Below are positions 15,466 through 24,982 of a stretch of 53,402 bases of DNA, piece after piece. Under the pieces are notes generated by a model that had not been told where the DNA came from, ran no database searches, and saw only the letters and a list, made by a program, of their open reading frames with translations. The translations under genes and the position numbers were made by a program. The stretch comes from Pseudomonadota bacterium (GTDB lineage: Bacteria > Pseudomonadota > Gammaproteobacteria > Burkholderiales > Thiobacillaceae): positions 1 to 53,402 of the forward strand of contig JAUXXW010000040.1 of the NCBI GenBank assembly GCA_030684775.1. Direction: 5' to 3'. The stretch's first letter is position 1. Each line of letters starts with the position of its first letter.

Positions 15466-17384
15466 CGTGCTCTCCATGCTTGGTACATCAGCACGGTCCA
15501 CAACGCATACTGCACGTTTTGCCCCGACAGGTGCCGTTGCCACATCGCCCGAATCGGCGCCGGATCTAGCAGGCCGTCGGCTGCGAGCGCTGTCGGCGAA
15601 AGCAAGTCCTCCGCCCATTCGCGCAAGGGCCCGCGCAGCCAGTGTTCGATCGGCACGCCGAAACCCTGCTTCGGCCGCTCGACCAGTTCTCTCGGCACAT
15701 GGCGGTAGAGCAACTGGCGCAGCAGCCACTTGCCCTGGCCGTCACGCGCCTTCTGGTGGAAGGGCAGGCGCCAGGCGAAGGCGATCACCCGTTCGTCGAG
15801 AAATGGCACCCGCGTCTCGAGACTGGCGGCCATCGCCGCCCGATCGACCTTGACCAGAATGTCGTCCGGCAGATAGGTCAACGTATCGACGGCCATCATG
15901 CGCCCGGCGAAGTTGGGCGCGGCCGGCCAGCGGTCAGTGTCGGCGACCAGTGTCGGCGGCTCGTTGGCGTCGAGCAGCGGTAGCGGTCCCCGCCATTGGC
16001 TGACCAAGTCGCGGTAAAGCGACTCCTGCGAGCACGCCCCCATCACCTCGGCGAGCTTGTGCAACTTGTCGCCTGGATTGCTGAGCCGCAGGTGGGAAGG
16101 GAGCAAGGGGCTCAACGTGCCGAAGATGCTGTTCCATGCCGTGGCGGACAAGGTCGAAAGGCCGCCGGCAAGTACCCGACGCACTCCGGGCGGCAGGCGA
16201 CCGAGCCGCCGCCACAGCGAAGTTGCCAGGAAATAGCGGTTGTAGCCCGAGAACAGTTCATCGCCCGCATCCCCGGACAGACAGACCTTGACATGCCGCC
16301 GCGTCAAGGCACACACCAGCGCAGTGGGAATCTGCGAGGCATCGGCGAAGGGTTCGTCGTAGATGTCCGGCAGGTGCGGAATGATCTCCCGCGCCTGTTG
16401 CGGCGTGACATGCAACTCGGTGTGTTCGGTGCCGAGATGGCGTGCGACCGCCTTGGCATGCTTCGCCTCGTCGTATTCGCCTTCGGCAAAGCCGATCGTG
16501 AAAGTACGCACCGGACGAGCGCTTTGCGCCTGCATCAGGGCGACCACAGTCGACGAATCCAGGCCGCCGGAGAGCAACGCCCCAAGCGGCACGTCCGCGA
16601 CCATCTGCTCGCCTACCGCGGCCCCGAGCAGCGTTTCGAGAGCATCCACCGCCGCAGCATCGCTCAGGGCGAGTTCTGTTGCAACGCCGTTCCGCACCAC
16701 CTCTTCGAGGCGCCACCACGGTTCGGGCGCTTCGAAAGCGCCGTCCGCCGCGACCCGCAGGAGGCACCCCGGCGGCAGTTTGAAAATGCCCCGATAAATC
16801 GAATACGGCGCGGGCACATAACCGTAGCGCAGCATCAGCGCCAGCGCGCCCGGATCGGTCTGGAAACGCGCGGTCGGCAATTCGCGCAAGGCCTTCAGTT
16901 CCGAGGCGAAAGCGAAACATCCGCCCACGTTGCCGTAATAGAGTGGTTTTTCGCCGATCCGATCACGCGCCAGGACGAGCGAGCGCGTCTCGCGATCCCA
17001 CAGGGCCAGCGCGAACATGCCGCGTGTCCGGGCGAGCGTTGTCTCCACGCCCCAGGCGGCGAAGGCGGCAAGCAACACTTCCGTGTCGGAATGGCCGCGC
17101 CAGGCTGGCGCCTGCCCTGCCCGTTCCAAGTCACTGCGCAAGTCCTGCCAGTTGTAGATTTCGCCATTGAAGACGACCACGTAGCGCCCGCAAGCGGAGT
17201 GCATCGGCTGGCGGGCGGCGGTGGAAAGGTCCAGGATCGACAGGCGTCTGTGAGCAAGGGCAAGATCGCCATCGACCCAGCTGTCGCTATCGTCCGGGCC
17301 GCGATGCGTTAGCGCCAGCGCCATCCGCGTGGCGGCATCACGCGGGTGCCCGGATGCGCCAATGAATCCCGCGATTCCGCACAT
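15456..17384 (-). CDS. asnB: asparagine synthase-like glutamine amidotransferase (first copy)
   Basis: A class II amidotransferase of 642 residues. Cys2 of MCGIAGFIG is the glutaminase nucleophile, with HRGPDD and FNGEIYN following. The synthetase half has the ATP loop LLSGGLDSSTVVAL near residue 265 and later SGDAGDELFSGYNRY. In surface-sugar clusters such proteins amidate the carboxyl of uronic acid residues (as WbpS does) rather than make free asparagine. This fits the WbpB/D/E genes upstream. Starts further upstream are rejected because Cys must follow Met. The start overlaps the GT gene stop by ATGA. Confidence 0.9.
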   Translation of the reverse strand: MCGIAGFIGASGHPRDAATRMALALTHRGPDDSDSWVDGDLALAHRRLSILDLSTAARQPMHSACGRYVVVFNGEIYNWQDLRSDLERAGQAPAWRGHSDTEVLLAAFAAWGVETTLARTRGMFALALWDRETRSLVLARDRIGEKPLYYGNVGGCFAFASELKALRELPTARFQTDPGALALMLRYGYVPAPYSIYRGIFKLPPGCLLRVAADGAFEAPEPWWRLEEVVRNGVATELALSDAAAVDALETLLGAAVGEQMVADVPLGALLSGGLDSSTVVALMQAQSARPVRTFTIGFAEGEYDEAKHAKAVARHLGTEHTELHVTPQQAREIIPHLPDIYDEPFADASQIPTALVCALTRRHVKVCLSGDAGDELFSGYNRYFLATSLWRRLGRLPPGVRRVLAGGLSTLSATAWNSIFGTLSPLLPSHLRLSNPGDKLHKLAEVMGACSQESLYRDLVSQWRGPLPLLDANEPPTLVADTDRWPAAPNFAGRMMAVDTLTYLPDDILVKVDRAAMAASLETRVPFLDERVIAFAWRLPFHQKARDGQGKWLLRQLLYRHVPRELVERPKQGFGVPIEHWLRGPLREWAEDLLSPTALAADGLLDPAPIRAMWQRHLSGQNVQYALWTVLMYQAWRARWG

Positions 17385-18592
17385 CAGGTGATCGTCCTCG
17401 CGAACTCCTCGATCATGTCGTCGAAGGCGGCAACGACGCTTGTCGCTTCGTAGCGATTCCTGACCGATGGCGTTCCCCAGGTTGCCGCACGATCCAGATT
17501 GGTGGAAGCCTCCACGGCTTCCACCAGTTTTCTGGCTATAGCCGCCGGGTCGAGGGGATCCACAGTCCACCCCCCCAGCTGGGCAACCAGTTCACCCGAC
17601 GTCCCTTGCGGTGTGACCGCCAGAATGGGACGACCGGCACCGATGTAGTCGATCAGCTTACTGGGTAGAAAAACGCTGCTATCGAACGGCGCGTCAAGAA
17701 CCAGCAGCAGATCAGACTCGGACATCATCGTAAGGGACGTCAGGTAATCAACCGACCTCGTCACCTTGAAAACCCCATCCGGGAGTTCGGTACGCACCCG
17801 CTCCAGATTCATATCGCTTTCGACCCGGCCGACGAGTTCGACTTGTATCCGCGCCGCGATGTCCGGCCGCGTAATCGCGAGGTGCTGCAAGCCCCTGAGC
17901 AGGGCATCCGCAGTCCGCGGCTTCCGCAATGCACCCAGATGCCTGATCAAGAATCGGTCCTTGCGCTCGCAAGCATCTCTGTAAAGCGATGGATCGAAGG
18001 CATGAGGCAATACGCGTGCCTTTGTGCGCCATGTCCCAGGGTATTTGGCCATCACGAGATCGAGGGTTTCGTCCGAAGTAAACACGACACAATCTGCGGC
18101 CGCCACCACCGCCCGCTCCTCATGCCGATTGAGAGAGGACACCAGCGGCCATCGTCCGCGATAGGGACTGTCGGACCAGGGGTCGCTGAAATGGGCCAGC
18201 CAGGGCAGACCAGTCGATTTCTTTATCTTCAGGCCAGCCAAGTGGTCTGACATCGGCTGGCCGAAGGTGACGAGAAAATCATGATCGCGAAAGAACCCCC
18301 GCTCTATCGCCGACTGTGCCGTGGTCATGGCCCAGTGCCGGTAGTGATCCGGAACAGGCGGATGTAGCAGCGCGTTCCACGGCAGATACCAGCCATGCTT
18401 GGCCCACGGGATACGATCGATCCGCTTTGGATTGTGACCCCAGGCGCCTTCGAGTGTGGTGTCCGAGAGCTTGTCGGCCTGGGCGCAGATGACCCGGATC
18501 GGGTGCCGGGAATACTTGACCATGCGCGCGATCTGAATCGAACGTGGAGCCATCAAGGGGGGGTAGAAGAACGTAAAGAAAACCGGGTTCAT
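17384..18592 (-). CDS. glycosyltransferase (GT-B fold, group 1 type)
   Basis: A protein of 402 residues with two Rossmann-like halves. The front reads FTFFYPPLMAPRSIQIARM, and the middle HFSDPWSDSPYRG, common in this GT group. The donor half contains RHLGALRKPRTADALL and SVFLPSKLIDYIGAGRPILAVTPQGTSGEL. The classical EX7E is weak. It lies between the two asnB genes and overlaps both by ATGA, which suggests that the sugar it transfers is the one amidated. ATG at 18592 is preferred over 18598 because of this overlap. Confidence 0.8.
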   Translation of the reverse strand: MNPVFFTFFYPPLMAPRSIQIARMVKYSRHPIRVICAQADKLSDTTLEGAWGHNPKRIDRIPWAKHGWYLPWNALLHPPVPDHYRHWAMTTAQSAIERGFFRDHDFLVTFGQPMSDHLAGLKIKKSTGLPWLAHFSDPWSDSPYRGRWPLVSSLNRHEERAVVAAADCVVFTSDETLDLVMAKYPGTWRTKARVLPHAFDPSLYRDACERKDRFLIRHLGALRKPRTADALLRGLQHLAITRPDIAARIQVELVGRVESDMNLERVRTELPDGVFKVTRSVDYLTSLTMMSESDLLLVLDAPFDSSVFLPSKLIDYIGAGRPILAVTPQGTSGELVAQLGGWTVDPLDPAAIARKLVEAVEASTNLDRAATWGTPSVRNRYEATSVVAAFDDMIEEFARTIT

Positions 18593-20475
18593 TGCCATTC
18601 CCGCAACCATTGTTCGGCGACGATCAGCAGCCAGACCTTATGCGCGGCAGCAACGTCGCCTTGGTGTGCAGCCCGAAGGACGGGCGTGAGGTGTGCGAGA
18701 TCCAGATAGTCGGACAGCCGGCAGCGAGGCCCGAGAAAATCAGCCGCCCAGTCCTTGAGCGGGCCGGCGAGCCAGCGGTAGGCGGGCACCGGGAAACCCC
18801 GTTTGGGACGCGCCACGATTTCGGCAGGCAGGCGCTTCAGCGCGAATTGGCGAAGGATCCGCTTTGACTGGTAGCCGCCGTCACCGCCGACCTTCCAGGC
18901 GAGCGGGAGCTTGGCCGACCATTCCACCAGCGCATGATCGAGGAACGGAACCCGCAACTCCAGGGACGCGGCCATGCTCATCTTGTCGGCCTTCATCAGC
19001 AAATCTTCGACCAGCCATTCCCGGCAATAGACCTGCTGCAATGCATCCATCGGGTGGCCACCTGGAACTGCTTCACTGTACCAATGACGAATCAGGTCTT
19101 CCGTCGGGCCGAAGCTGTCTTCGCCGCTGCCGGTCTTCATCAACTTACGCTTCTCGGCATCCGTCCAGTGCAGCGTGGCATGGTAGGGCTGTGCGGCAAG
19201 ACAACTCCGCCAGTCCCCATGGCTCCAAGCCCGCAGCATCGCACCGCCACGACGTGCGCCGAGTACCTCTCCCGCAATGCGGCGCACCAGACGTGGCGTG
19301 ACAGCATCCAACCTCTTCATCCAAGCCAGTATCCTTGCGACGCGATCCAGTGTGTATCCGGCCAGCACCTCATCCGCACCCTCGCCAGATAGAACGACCT
19401 TAACGTGCTCACGAGCAAACCGGCTCACGTAATAGAGCGGGATACCAGCCAGGTCCGCAAGCGGTTCATCCGTCTGGCGCACGAATTCCGGCAGGTAGTT
19501 CATGAACTCATCCCTGCCGATATGTATTTCGTGATGATTGGCGCCCACATATCGGGCGGTTTGCCTTGCGTAGACGGTTTCGTCGAATTCACCGCCTTCA
19601 TCGAAGGCGATGGAGAAGGTATGGAAATCGCGGTGCCCCAGTTCGACCGCTGCGGCCGCCACCGCACTCGAGTCGAGACCTCCGCTCAACAGAACACCGA
19701 CGGGGACATCGGCCGCGAGCAACCGCTTCTCCACGGCGCCCAAAAACAGTTCCTCGAATTCGGCGCTATAGTCCCTCGCCGGGTCCTCGGCCTCGGAATG
19801 GAATCGCACCTGCCAATAGCTTTCAACGCGGTGCGTATCGCCAGCAAGGTCGAGGGTAAGGATGTGCCCCGGCGGCAGCTTATGGATCCCCTCCCAAATG
19901 GATTGGCGCGACGGGACGAATCTGAGGGTCAAATAATGAAACAGGGCTTCGCGACTGACTGGCGGCCTTTCCCCCATCCCCTCAAGAATGGCCTTGATCT
20001 CGCTTCCGAAGAAGAAATTGCCACCCTGGGAGCCGTAATACAGCGGCTTGACCCCGAGGCGATCCCGTATCAGGTAGATGCGGTTGCTGCGCGAATCGTA
20101 GAGACATATCGCGAACATCCCTTCCAACCGCGCAATGGCGGCCAATCCATCACGGTGATAGAGATTGAGGATTACCTCGGTATCGGAATGGGTACGGAAG
20201 CAATAGCCCGACGCCGTCAATTCATCCCGCAGTTTGCGGTAGTTGTAGATTTCGCCATTGAAGACGATGCCCACACCATCGTCGGTCCAGATTGGCTGGT
20301 GGCCGCCGGAGAGGTCGATGATCGACAGGCGGCGCATCCCGAAGGCGATCCCGTCACCCGCCCAGATACCTTCGTCATCGGGGCCGCGATGGACGATCGC
20401 CCGATTCATGCGGCCCACCCTCTCGCGCCCGGCAGCGGCGCTCAGGACACCGACGATCCCGACAATACCGCACAT
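18589..20475 (-). CDS. asnB: asparagine synthase-like glutamine amidotransferase (second copy)
   Basis: A class II amidotransferase of 628 residues with Cys2 (MCGIVGIVG), HRGPDDEGIW, FNGEIYNYRKL, the ATP loop LLSGGLDSSAVAAAA and SGEGADEVLAGYTLD. It is clearly a different subtype from the copy at 15456, since motifs and spacing differ, so it is not a recent duplication. A role in amidating uronic acids or related acids of the polymer is likely from context; free asparagine synthesis cannot be excluded. The methyltransferase gene ends three bases before its start. Confidence 0.88.
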   Translation of the reverse strand: MCGIVGIVGVLSAAAGRERVGRMNRAIVHRGPDDEGIWAGDGIAFGMRRLSIIDLSGGHQPIWTDDGVGIVFNGEIYNYRKLRDELTASGYCFRTHSDTEVILNLYHRDGLAAIARLEGMFAICLYDSRSNRIYLIRDRLGVKPLYYGSQGGNFFFGSEIKAILEGMGERPPVSREALFHYLTLRFVPSRQSIWEGIHKLPPGHILTLDLAGDTHRVESYWQVRFHSEAEDPARDYSAEFEELFLGAVEKRLLAADVPVGVLLSGGLDSSAVAAAAVELGHRDFHTFSIAFDEGGEFDETVYARQTARYVGANHHEIHIGRDEFMNYLPEFVRQTDEPLADLAGIPLYYVSRFAREHVKVVLSGEGADEVLAGYTLDRVARILAWMKRLDAVTPRLVRRIAGEVLGARRGGAMLRAWSHGDWRSCLAAQPYHATLHWTDAEKRKLMKTGSGEDSFGPTEDLIRHWYSEAVPGGHPMDALQQVYCREWLVEDLLMKADKMSMAASLELRVPFLDHALVEWSAKLPLAWKVGGDGGYQSKRILRQFALKRLPAEIVARPKRGFPVPAYRWLAGPLKDWAADFLGPRCRLSDYLDLAHLTPVLRAAHQGDVAAAHKVWLLIVAEQWLREWQ

Positions 20476-20478
20476 GGC

Positions 20479-21339
20479 CTAGCCCTTATGACCGCTGAAC
20501 CAGACGCTCCAGCCAAAGCGGCGCGCCCAGGGCTTCTTCGCCCACTGGGGCAAGAAGAGCCCGAGACCGGGCAGCAAAGCGTGGAATGCCGTATCCAGAT
20601 CCGTCCCCAGGATGCGTGCCTTGGCGTCATGGCTATATGGATGAAAGAAATCTCTCAGTTCGCCAACCGTTACCGGCCAGGTGTGCGGATTGCCTTCGGC
20701 CCTCGCGCCATCACCGTAGCGACTGGCCATTTCGAGCGGCGACAGGAATCGGTTCTCGTAATGAAGCAAGCCTTCCGTGTACAACGTCTTGTACCAATGC
20801 AGAATGGAACGCCGGTGATACAGCATCAAGCCGAATCCCCCTCCAGGTTTCAAGACCCGCATCATTTCATGCAGAGAGGCTTCGAGATTCGCCGAATGAT
20901 GCAGCACCCCCCAGCTATACACATAATCGAAATGTGCATCGGGCAGGTCCAGATGGCGGGCATCCATTAGTTCGATGCGCCCGGGAAGCCCCAGCAATTC
21001 GAAACGCTTGCGTGTCTGTTCGATGCTGGTCGGGTTCAGGTCGACTGCGGTGATATCGACGCCATTGCGTGCCCAATTCATCGACATCGTGCCGAGGCCA
21101 CAGCCAATTTCCAGCACACTCGAACCCTTGCCATAGTGCTCATAGGGAAATAGCCGATCAAATGGGCGTTGATCGTGCAGCGGCTTGTTCCAGCTATAGA
21201 ACTCCTGATCCAGCCTCTCGAAGAATTGCGGTGTGCCCATTTCGAAGGCACCATCGACATAGCTGGTCTCGCCATGCACGGCCCCATAGGTCATCGGGTG
21301 ATCCCGCCACCATGCCTGCACCTCGCGGTTTTCGCTCAT
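20479..21339 (-). CDS. class I SAM-dependent methyltransferase
   Basis: A protein of 286 residues. SVLEIGCGLGTMSMNWARNG is motif I, ITAVDLNPTSIEQTRKRFE motif II, and FDYVYSWGVLHHSANLEA with VLKPGGGFGLMLYHRRS complete the fold. The start MSENREVQAWWRDHPMTYG is typical of a group found in polysaccharide loci. It may methylate a sugar or a lipid-linked intermediate. The start overlaps the stop of the upstream gene by ATGA. Confidence 0.85.
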   Translation of the reverse strand: MSENREVQAWWRDHPMTYGAVHGETSYVDGAFEMGTPQFFERLDQEFYSWNKPLHDQRPFDRLFPYEHYGKGSSVLEIGCGLGTMSMNWARNGVDITAVDLNPTSIEQTRKRFELLGLPGRIELMDARHLDLPDAHFDYVYSWGVLHHSANLEASLHEMMRVLKPGGGFGLMLYHRRSILHWYKTLYTEGLLHYENRFLSPLEMASRYGDGARAEGNPHTWPVTVGELRDFFHPYSHDAKARILGTDLDTAFHALLPGLGLFLPQWAKKPWARRFGWSVWFSGHKG

Positions 21340-21827
21340 GTCCGTCCCCGTGCAAGGTCGAAAACCCACAATATCGGGGTAAGCAACAAAAACAGCGCCA
21401 GGAAAATCATTTCGGGAAGCATGGTCCATTCGAGCAACCTGCGCGAACGCAGGCCGAGTCGGGTGGCGCCATTCTGTCTGAATTGGCGACCGCGGCCGTT
21501 CAGAACGGTGACACCTGCCCAGGTCTTTTTGTGTTTCAGGATAATCCGCTCCATGGCGGAAAAACCCAAACCGATCGCGTCCGGATACAGCAATACGACT
21601 TCATCGGCATTGCCAATGCTGCTCTGCCAATCGAGCTGGTCGGCCGTGTTTATCCACTCCGATTCTGGAAAATGCTCACCCAGGAGATTTTTCATATACT
21701 CCGCGCTGCGCGGATTGGCCTTGTACCAAATGGCATAGCGGTACAGACGAGCAGGATTTCGATCACGCGGCCGATCCAATTGGTCAGGCCAGGGATTATG
21801 AAAAAGCGCGATCACGCTGCGTTGCAT
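21336..21827 (-). CDS. unknown protein with C-terminal membrane segment
   Basis: A protein of 163 residues, not recognised. The front reads MQRSVIALFHNPWPDQLDRP, and the centre has NADEVVLLYPDAIGLGFSAME. A single hydrophobic segment near the C-terminus, MIFLALFLLLTPILWVFDLA, should anchor it in the membrane. It overlaps the deacetylase gene by 16 bases and the methyltransferase by four, so it is made with them. It could be an accessory protein of a membrane-bound modification step; no function is claimed. Confidence 0.6.
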   Translation of the reverse strand: MQRSVIALFHNPWPDQLDRPRDRNPARLYRYAIWYKANPRSAEYMKNLLGEHFPESEWINTADQLDWQSSIGNADEVVLLYPDAIGLGFSAMERIILKHKKTWAGVTVLNGRGRQFRQNGATRLGLRSRRLLEWTMLPEMIFLALFLLLTPILWVFDLARGRT

Positions 21828-22717
21828 TGCAATTCCTCCAGGAGTTTCACGTAAGTCACCGGCTTGGCGACTTGCGCCCAACGAGCAACAGTTTCGAAAA
21901 ATTCGGGACGATCATGGATATGGGACGGATCGGCGTAGTAATTCAGGATTCCGGCGCCGATGGCGGCGAAGCGTTCAGCCGCCAGGCCGCCTTCCTGTAA
22001 ATAGTCTTGCGGCTGGAAGCGCCGATTCGGAGCCTCGAAACATGTCCAGGTATCCAGGATATGCAGAGGCCTCGCCCCCATACCGGACACGGGAATTTCG
22101 GCCAGACCGAACCGGCGGAAAACGGGCCCGAATCGGTATGCGTAAGTCGGCACGGTCGAAGTGGAGAAGGCGTAGCCGAGCTCACGCAACACCTGATGCT
22201 GAAAGCGCAACTGGGCCGGCCGCTGGAAGGTACCAAAGTGCGGCGCGCGAAATCCCCTGGCTTGCACGCCCAGCGTTTCGCGCAGGTTGCGGTCTCCTTG
22301 GACGATGTCCTCGCGTACCGTCTCACGCGGCTGCTGGTCATAGAAAAAACAACTGGCGTAGGCGCCTCGATCCGAATCGAAATAAGTGTGCTCACGGTAG
22401 CCGTGATTGATGAATTCCGCCCCAGTCTCAAGAATCTTCCGGTAGACCGCCTCGCCGCGATTGAGCAATTCGCCCGGAACGGCGTAGACGGGCATCACCC
22501 CCATGTCCAGCAGGCGGGAATGCACCGACCAGGCGACTTCGGCGTCCTCCACCGTATCGCAATCGAAAGAAAGTACGAAGTAGAGCTTATTCAAACCTGC
22601 GCCGCGACAACGTTCCGCATAACGATTCCAGAGGCCGCGCGGCGCGAGCGCCGCGCGGCCGCGATAAGCAAGATCGACCGGGCTAGACAGGGCAGAGACC
22701 AGCTTCCGTAACATCAT
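21812..22717 (-). CDS. polysaccharide deacetylase-like protein
   Basis: A protein of 301 residues of the NodB-fold type. FVLSFDCDTVEDA gives the acidic pair (Asp52, Asp54), FINHGYREHTYF the metal histidines (His105, His110), and GFRAPHFGTF the next motif. These remove acetyl groups from amino sugars with a bound metal. No signal peptide is seen, so it may act in the cytoplasm on a nucleotide or lipid-linked sugar. ATG at 22717 overlaps the wecB stop. It follows the 2-epimerase directly, which suggests an N-acetylated hexosamine substrate, by inference. Confidence 0.78.
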   Translation of the reverse strand: MMLRKLVSALSSPVDLAYRGRAALAPRGLWNRYAERCRGAGLNKLYFVLSFDCDTVEDAEVAWSVHSRLLDMGVMPVYAVPGELLNRGEAVYRKILETGAEFINHGYREHTYFDSDRGAYASCFFYDQQPRETVREDIVQGDRNLRETLGVQARGFRAPHFGTFQRPAQLRFQHQVLRELGYAFSTSTVPTYAYRFGPVFRRFGLAEIPVSGMGARPLHILDTWTCFEAPNRRFQPQDYLQEGGLAAERFAAIGAGILNYYADPSHIHDRPEFFETVARWAQVAKPVTYVKLLEELQCNAA

Positions 22718-23814
22718 TCGGCCCCAAGCAAGGCGCGCAGATCGTCCACGACGCGCCCGGCGGTGCGACCATCCCACAATTCGGGAACCCCCCGCACCTC
22801 CCAGCGGCCGGACAGCGCATCGTCCAACGCGCCGTCCAAACCACCAGGACTCACCAAGCGATTGGAGCCCTGCGTCAGTGTCACCGGCTGTTCCGTGTTT
22901 TCCCGCAACGTCAGGCACGGTATTCCCAGATAGGACGTCTCCCCCTGAACGCCGCCCGAGTCCGTGATGACAAGTCGCGCGTCCTTCACCAAACTCATGA
23001 ATTGCACGTAGCCCATCGGTTCATTGAGCCGTATCGACTCGGCCGCTACGAGGGACTGCATCAAACCGAAATGTTCGAGCCACTTCCTTGTGCGCGGGTG
23101 CATCGAGAAAACCAGGGGCAGGCGGTGGCTGGCCGAGATCAGTCGCTCGACGATGAACGAAAGCGTATCTCGGTCATCGACGTTGGAAGGCCGATGGAGG
23201 GTCACGACACCAAACTCTCGCAGTCGCAGGCCAAGATCGGCGGCAACGGATTCGGCCTCGATCTTGGGCCGCATCAACTCGAACGCATCCATCATGACAT
23301 TGCCGACGCGACGGATGCGTTCCGGTGCCACACCTTCCCGCAGCAGGTTCTCGTCGGCGTCAATGGAGGGCGTCCAGAGAATATCGGCAAGCGCATCGGT
23401 CACGATGCGATTGAGCTCCTCCGGCATACGCCGGTCCCAACTGCGTAATCCTGCCTCAAGGTGCCCCACCGGCAGACATAGCTTTTTAGCCGCCAGGGTA
23501 CATGCAAGCGTGGAATTGACGTCGCCGACGACCAGTACGAAGTCTGGCGCATTCTCGGTGCAGACACGCTCATAGGCGATCATGACGCCCGCAGTCTGCT
23601 CGGCATGGCTGCCACTGCCCACGCCAAGATGAATGTCCGGGGCTGGCAATTCGAGATCCCTGAGAAAGACATCGGACATGCCAAAGTCGTAGTGCTGGCC
23701 GGTATGGATGAATACCGGGCGACACCAATCTTCACGTGCCAGCAGGCGATAAACCGGGGCCACCTTCATGAAATTGGGCCGCGCCGCGGCGATCAGATGC
23801 ACCGTCTTGTGCAT
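22714..23814 (-). CDS. wecB: UDP-N-acetylglucosamine 2-epimerase family (WecB/WbpI type)
   Basis: A non-hydrolysing 2-epimerase of 366 residues. TGQHYDFGMSDVFL, VVGDVNSTLACTLAAKK, HLEAGLRSWDRRMPEELNR and TDSGGVQGETSYLGIPCLTLRENTEQPVT are family signatures with the active-site acidic residues and histidine. It inverts C2 of UDP-GlcNAc or, as WbpI, of UDP-GlcNAc3NAcA to give the manno form. The presence of WbpB, WbpD and WbpE in the same operon favours the WbpI role, but the two cannot be told apart here. Confidence 0.9.
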   Translation of the reverse strand: MHKTVHLIAAARPNFMKVAPVYRLLAREDWCRPVFIHTGQHYDFGMSDVFLRDLELPAPDIHLGVGSGSHAEQTAGVMIAYERVCTENAPDFVLVVGDVNSTLACTLAAKKLCLPVGHLEAGLRSWDRRMPEELNRIVTDALADILWTPSIDADENLLREGVAPERIRRVGNVMMDAFELMRPKIEAESVAADLGLRLREFGVVTLHRPSNVDDRDTLSFIVERLISASHRLPLVFSMHPRTRKWLEHFGLMQSLVAAESIRLNEPMGYVQFMSLVKDARLVITDSGGVQGETSYLGIPCLTLRENTEQPVTLTQGSNRLVSPGGLDGALDDALSGRWEVRGVPELWDGRTAGRVVDDLRALLGAE

Positions 23815-23815
23815 A

Positions 23816-24982
23816 TCAGGAAGTCTCCGTTTTCATGAGTAGCCGGCGGTAGATTGCCACCACCTTACCCTCCATGCTCGACGGCGCGAAATGCTCCTGC
23901 GCATGTCGCCCCGCGGCTACGCCCATCGAATGGCGTTGTTCGCCATTCTCCAGGAACTTGCGGATAGCGGTTCGATAGCCATCCACCGTGTTATCGCACA
24001 AGGTCAACCAACCACCCTCGTAGTCGGGTATCGGCTCAAGCGGATGCTCATTGACGACGATAGGTAATCCGGCCAGTGCGCCTTCGAGGAGCGTCTTGGA
24101 AATACCCCAATAATCGCAATGCGACACCATGAGATCGCATTCCTGAAGCAACTTGCATAACTCCTCGTTCGGCATCGCGCTGATGAATTTGACTTTGGAA
24201 CCACACCCTTCCGCCTCAGCCAGGGCGACCAGTTGCTCATGGTAGGGGCCATCACCCACCAGCAGGTATTCGCAATCGATGTCGCGGATGGCGCGAATGA
24301 TGTTGCTCGGATCTTTCTCCTTGCGCTGTCGGTTGATCGTGATCAGCCGGGGCGGGCGGTGCAGGCCATAGTCAGACTTGGGCGCGATGTGCCAACCGGC
24401 GACGATGTTGTAGATCAGATGAACGTCCCGCGCCCCGAACTCCCTGGCATAGCGGACGATGGGCTTGTAGACGGCGATCACGGCGTCGGCGGCCTCAAGA
24501 CAGGCGCGTTCGAGCTTGCGCCTGAACAGACTACGCAACCGGCGCGGAATGCTATCCAGTTCATCGCGATCCCATACACCGTGAAGGGAGGTCACGAACG
24601 GGACGTGTAGCGCCTCCTTGATCGCCCGCGCTAGGTAGCCTTCGATGAAATTGTTATGGGTACGAACGAGATCGGGACGGATCGCCCGCGCCAGTTCCAG
24701 CCCTCGCCGGAGCCAGCCGCGCAGCAACCAGGGGTGCCAGCCCAGTGTGCGGAAAAAGAGGCCGTGTCCAGCGGGCAGGTTGTGGATGAACAGGCGAGCC
24801 CGCCCCACCGTTTTTTGCACCGCCTCCGGATCCGGATGATCATCATTGGTGAGAAGCAGATGAACCTCGTCGAACAGGTCGCCGGGGTTGTAATAGCGAG
24901 AAGTGATTTCCCCCTTGTCGACCAGTACCGTCAGACGGTCGGGGATGATGACGAGAAGTCTGCGCGGTTTGGGAGTAGTCAT
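23816..24982 (-). CDS. glycosyltransferase family 4
   Basis: A GT4-like protein of 388 residues. RTHNNFIEGYLARAIKEAL and FVTSLHGVWDRDELD belong to the acceptor half, and PRLITINRQRKEKDPSNIIRAIRD starts the donor half. CDYWGISKTLLEGALAGLPIVVNEH is the EX7E-like region. The ATG at 24982 overlaps the stop of the upstream methyltransferase by ATGA, and its stop is one base from the wecB start. It probably transfers one sugar of the repeat unit. Confidence 0.86.
   Translation of the reverse strand: MTTPKPRRLLVIIPDRLTVLVDKGEITSRYYNPGDLFDEVHLLLTNDDHPDPEAVQKTVGRARLFIHNLPAGHGLFFRTLGWHPWLLRGWLRRGLELARAIRPDLVRTHNNFIEGYLARAIKEALHVPFVTSLHGVWDRDELDSIPRRLRSLFRRKLERACLEAADAVIAVYKPIVRYAREFGARDVHLIYNIVAGWHIAPKSDYGLHRPPRLITINRQRKEKDPSNIIRAIRDIDCEYLLVGDGPYHEQLVALAEAEGCGSKVKFISAMPNEELCKLLQECDLMVSHCDYWGISKTLLEGALAGLPIVVNEHPLEPIPDYEGGWLTLCDNTVDGYRTAIRKFLENGEQRHSMGVAAGRHAQEHFAPSSMEGKVVAIYRRLLMKTETS

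Noticed and set aside
19405-20970. Plus-strand open frame of about 520 codons over asnB and the methyltransferase
   Set aside because: Antisense to two genes with intact catalytic motifs; no recognisable domain.
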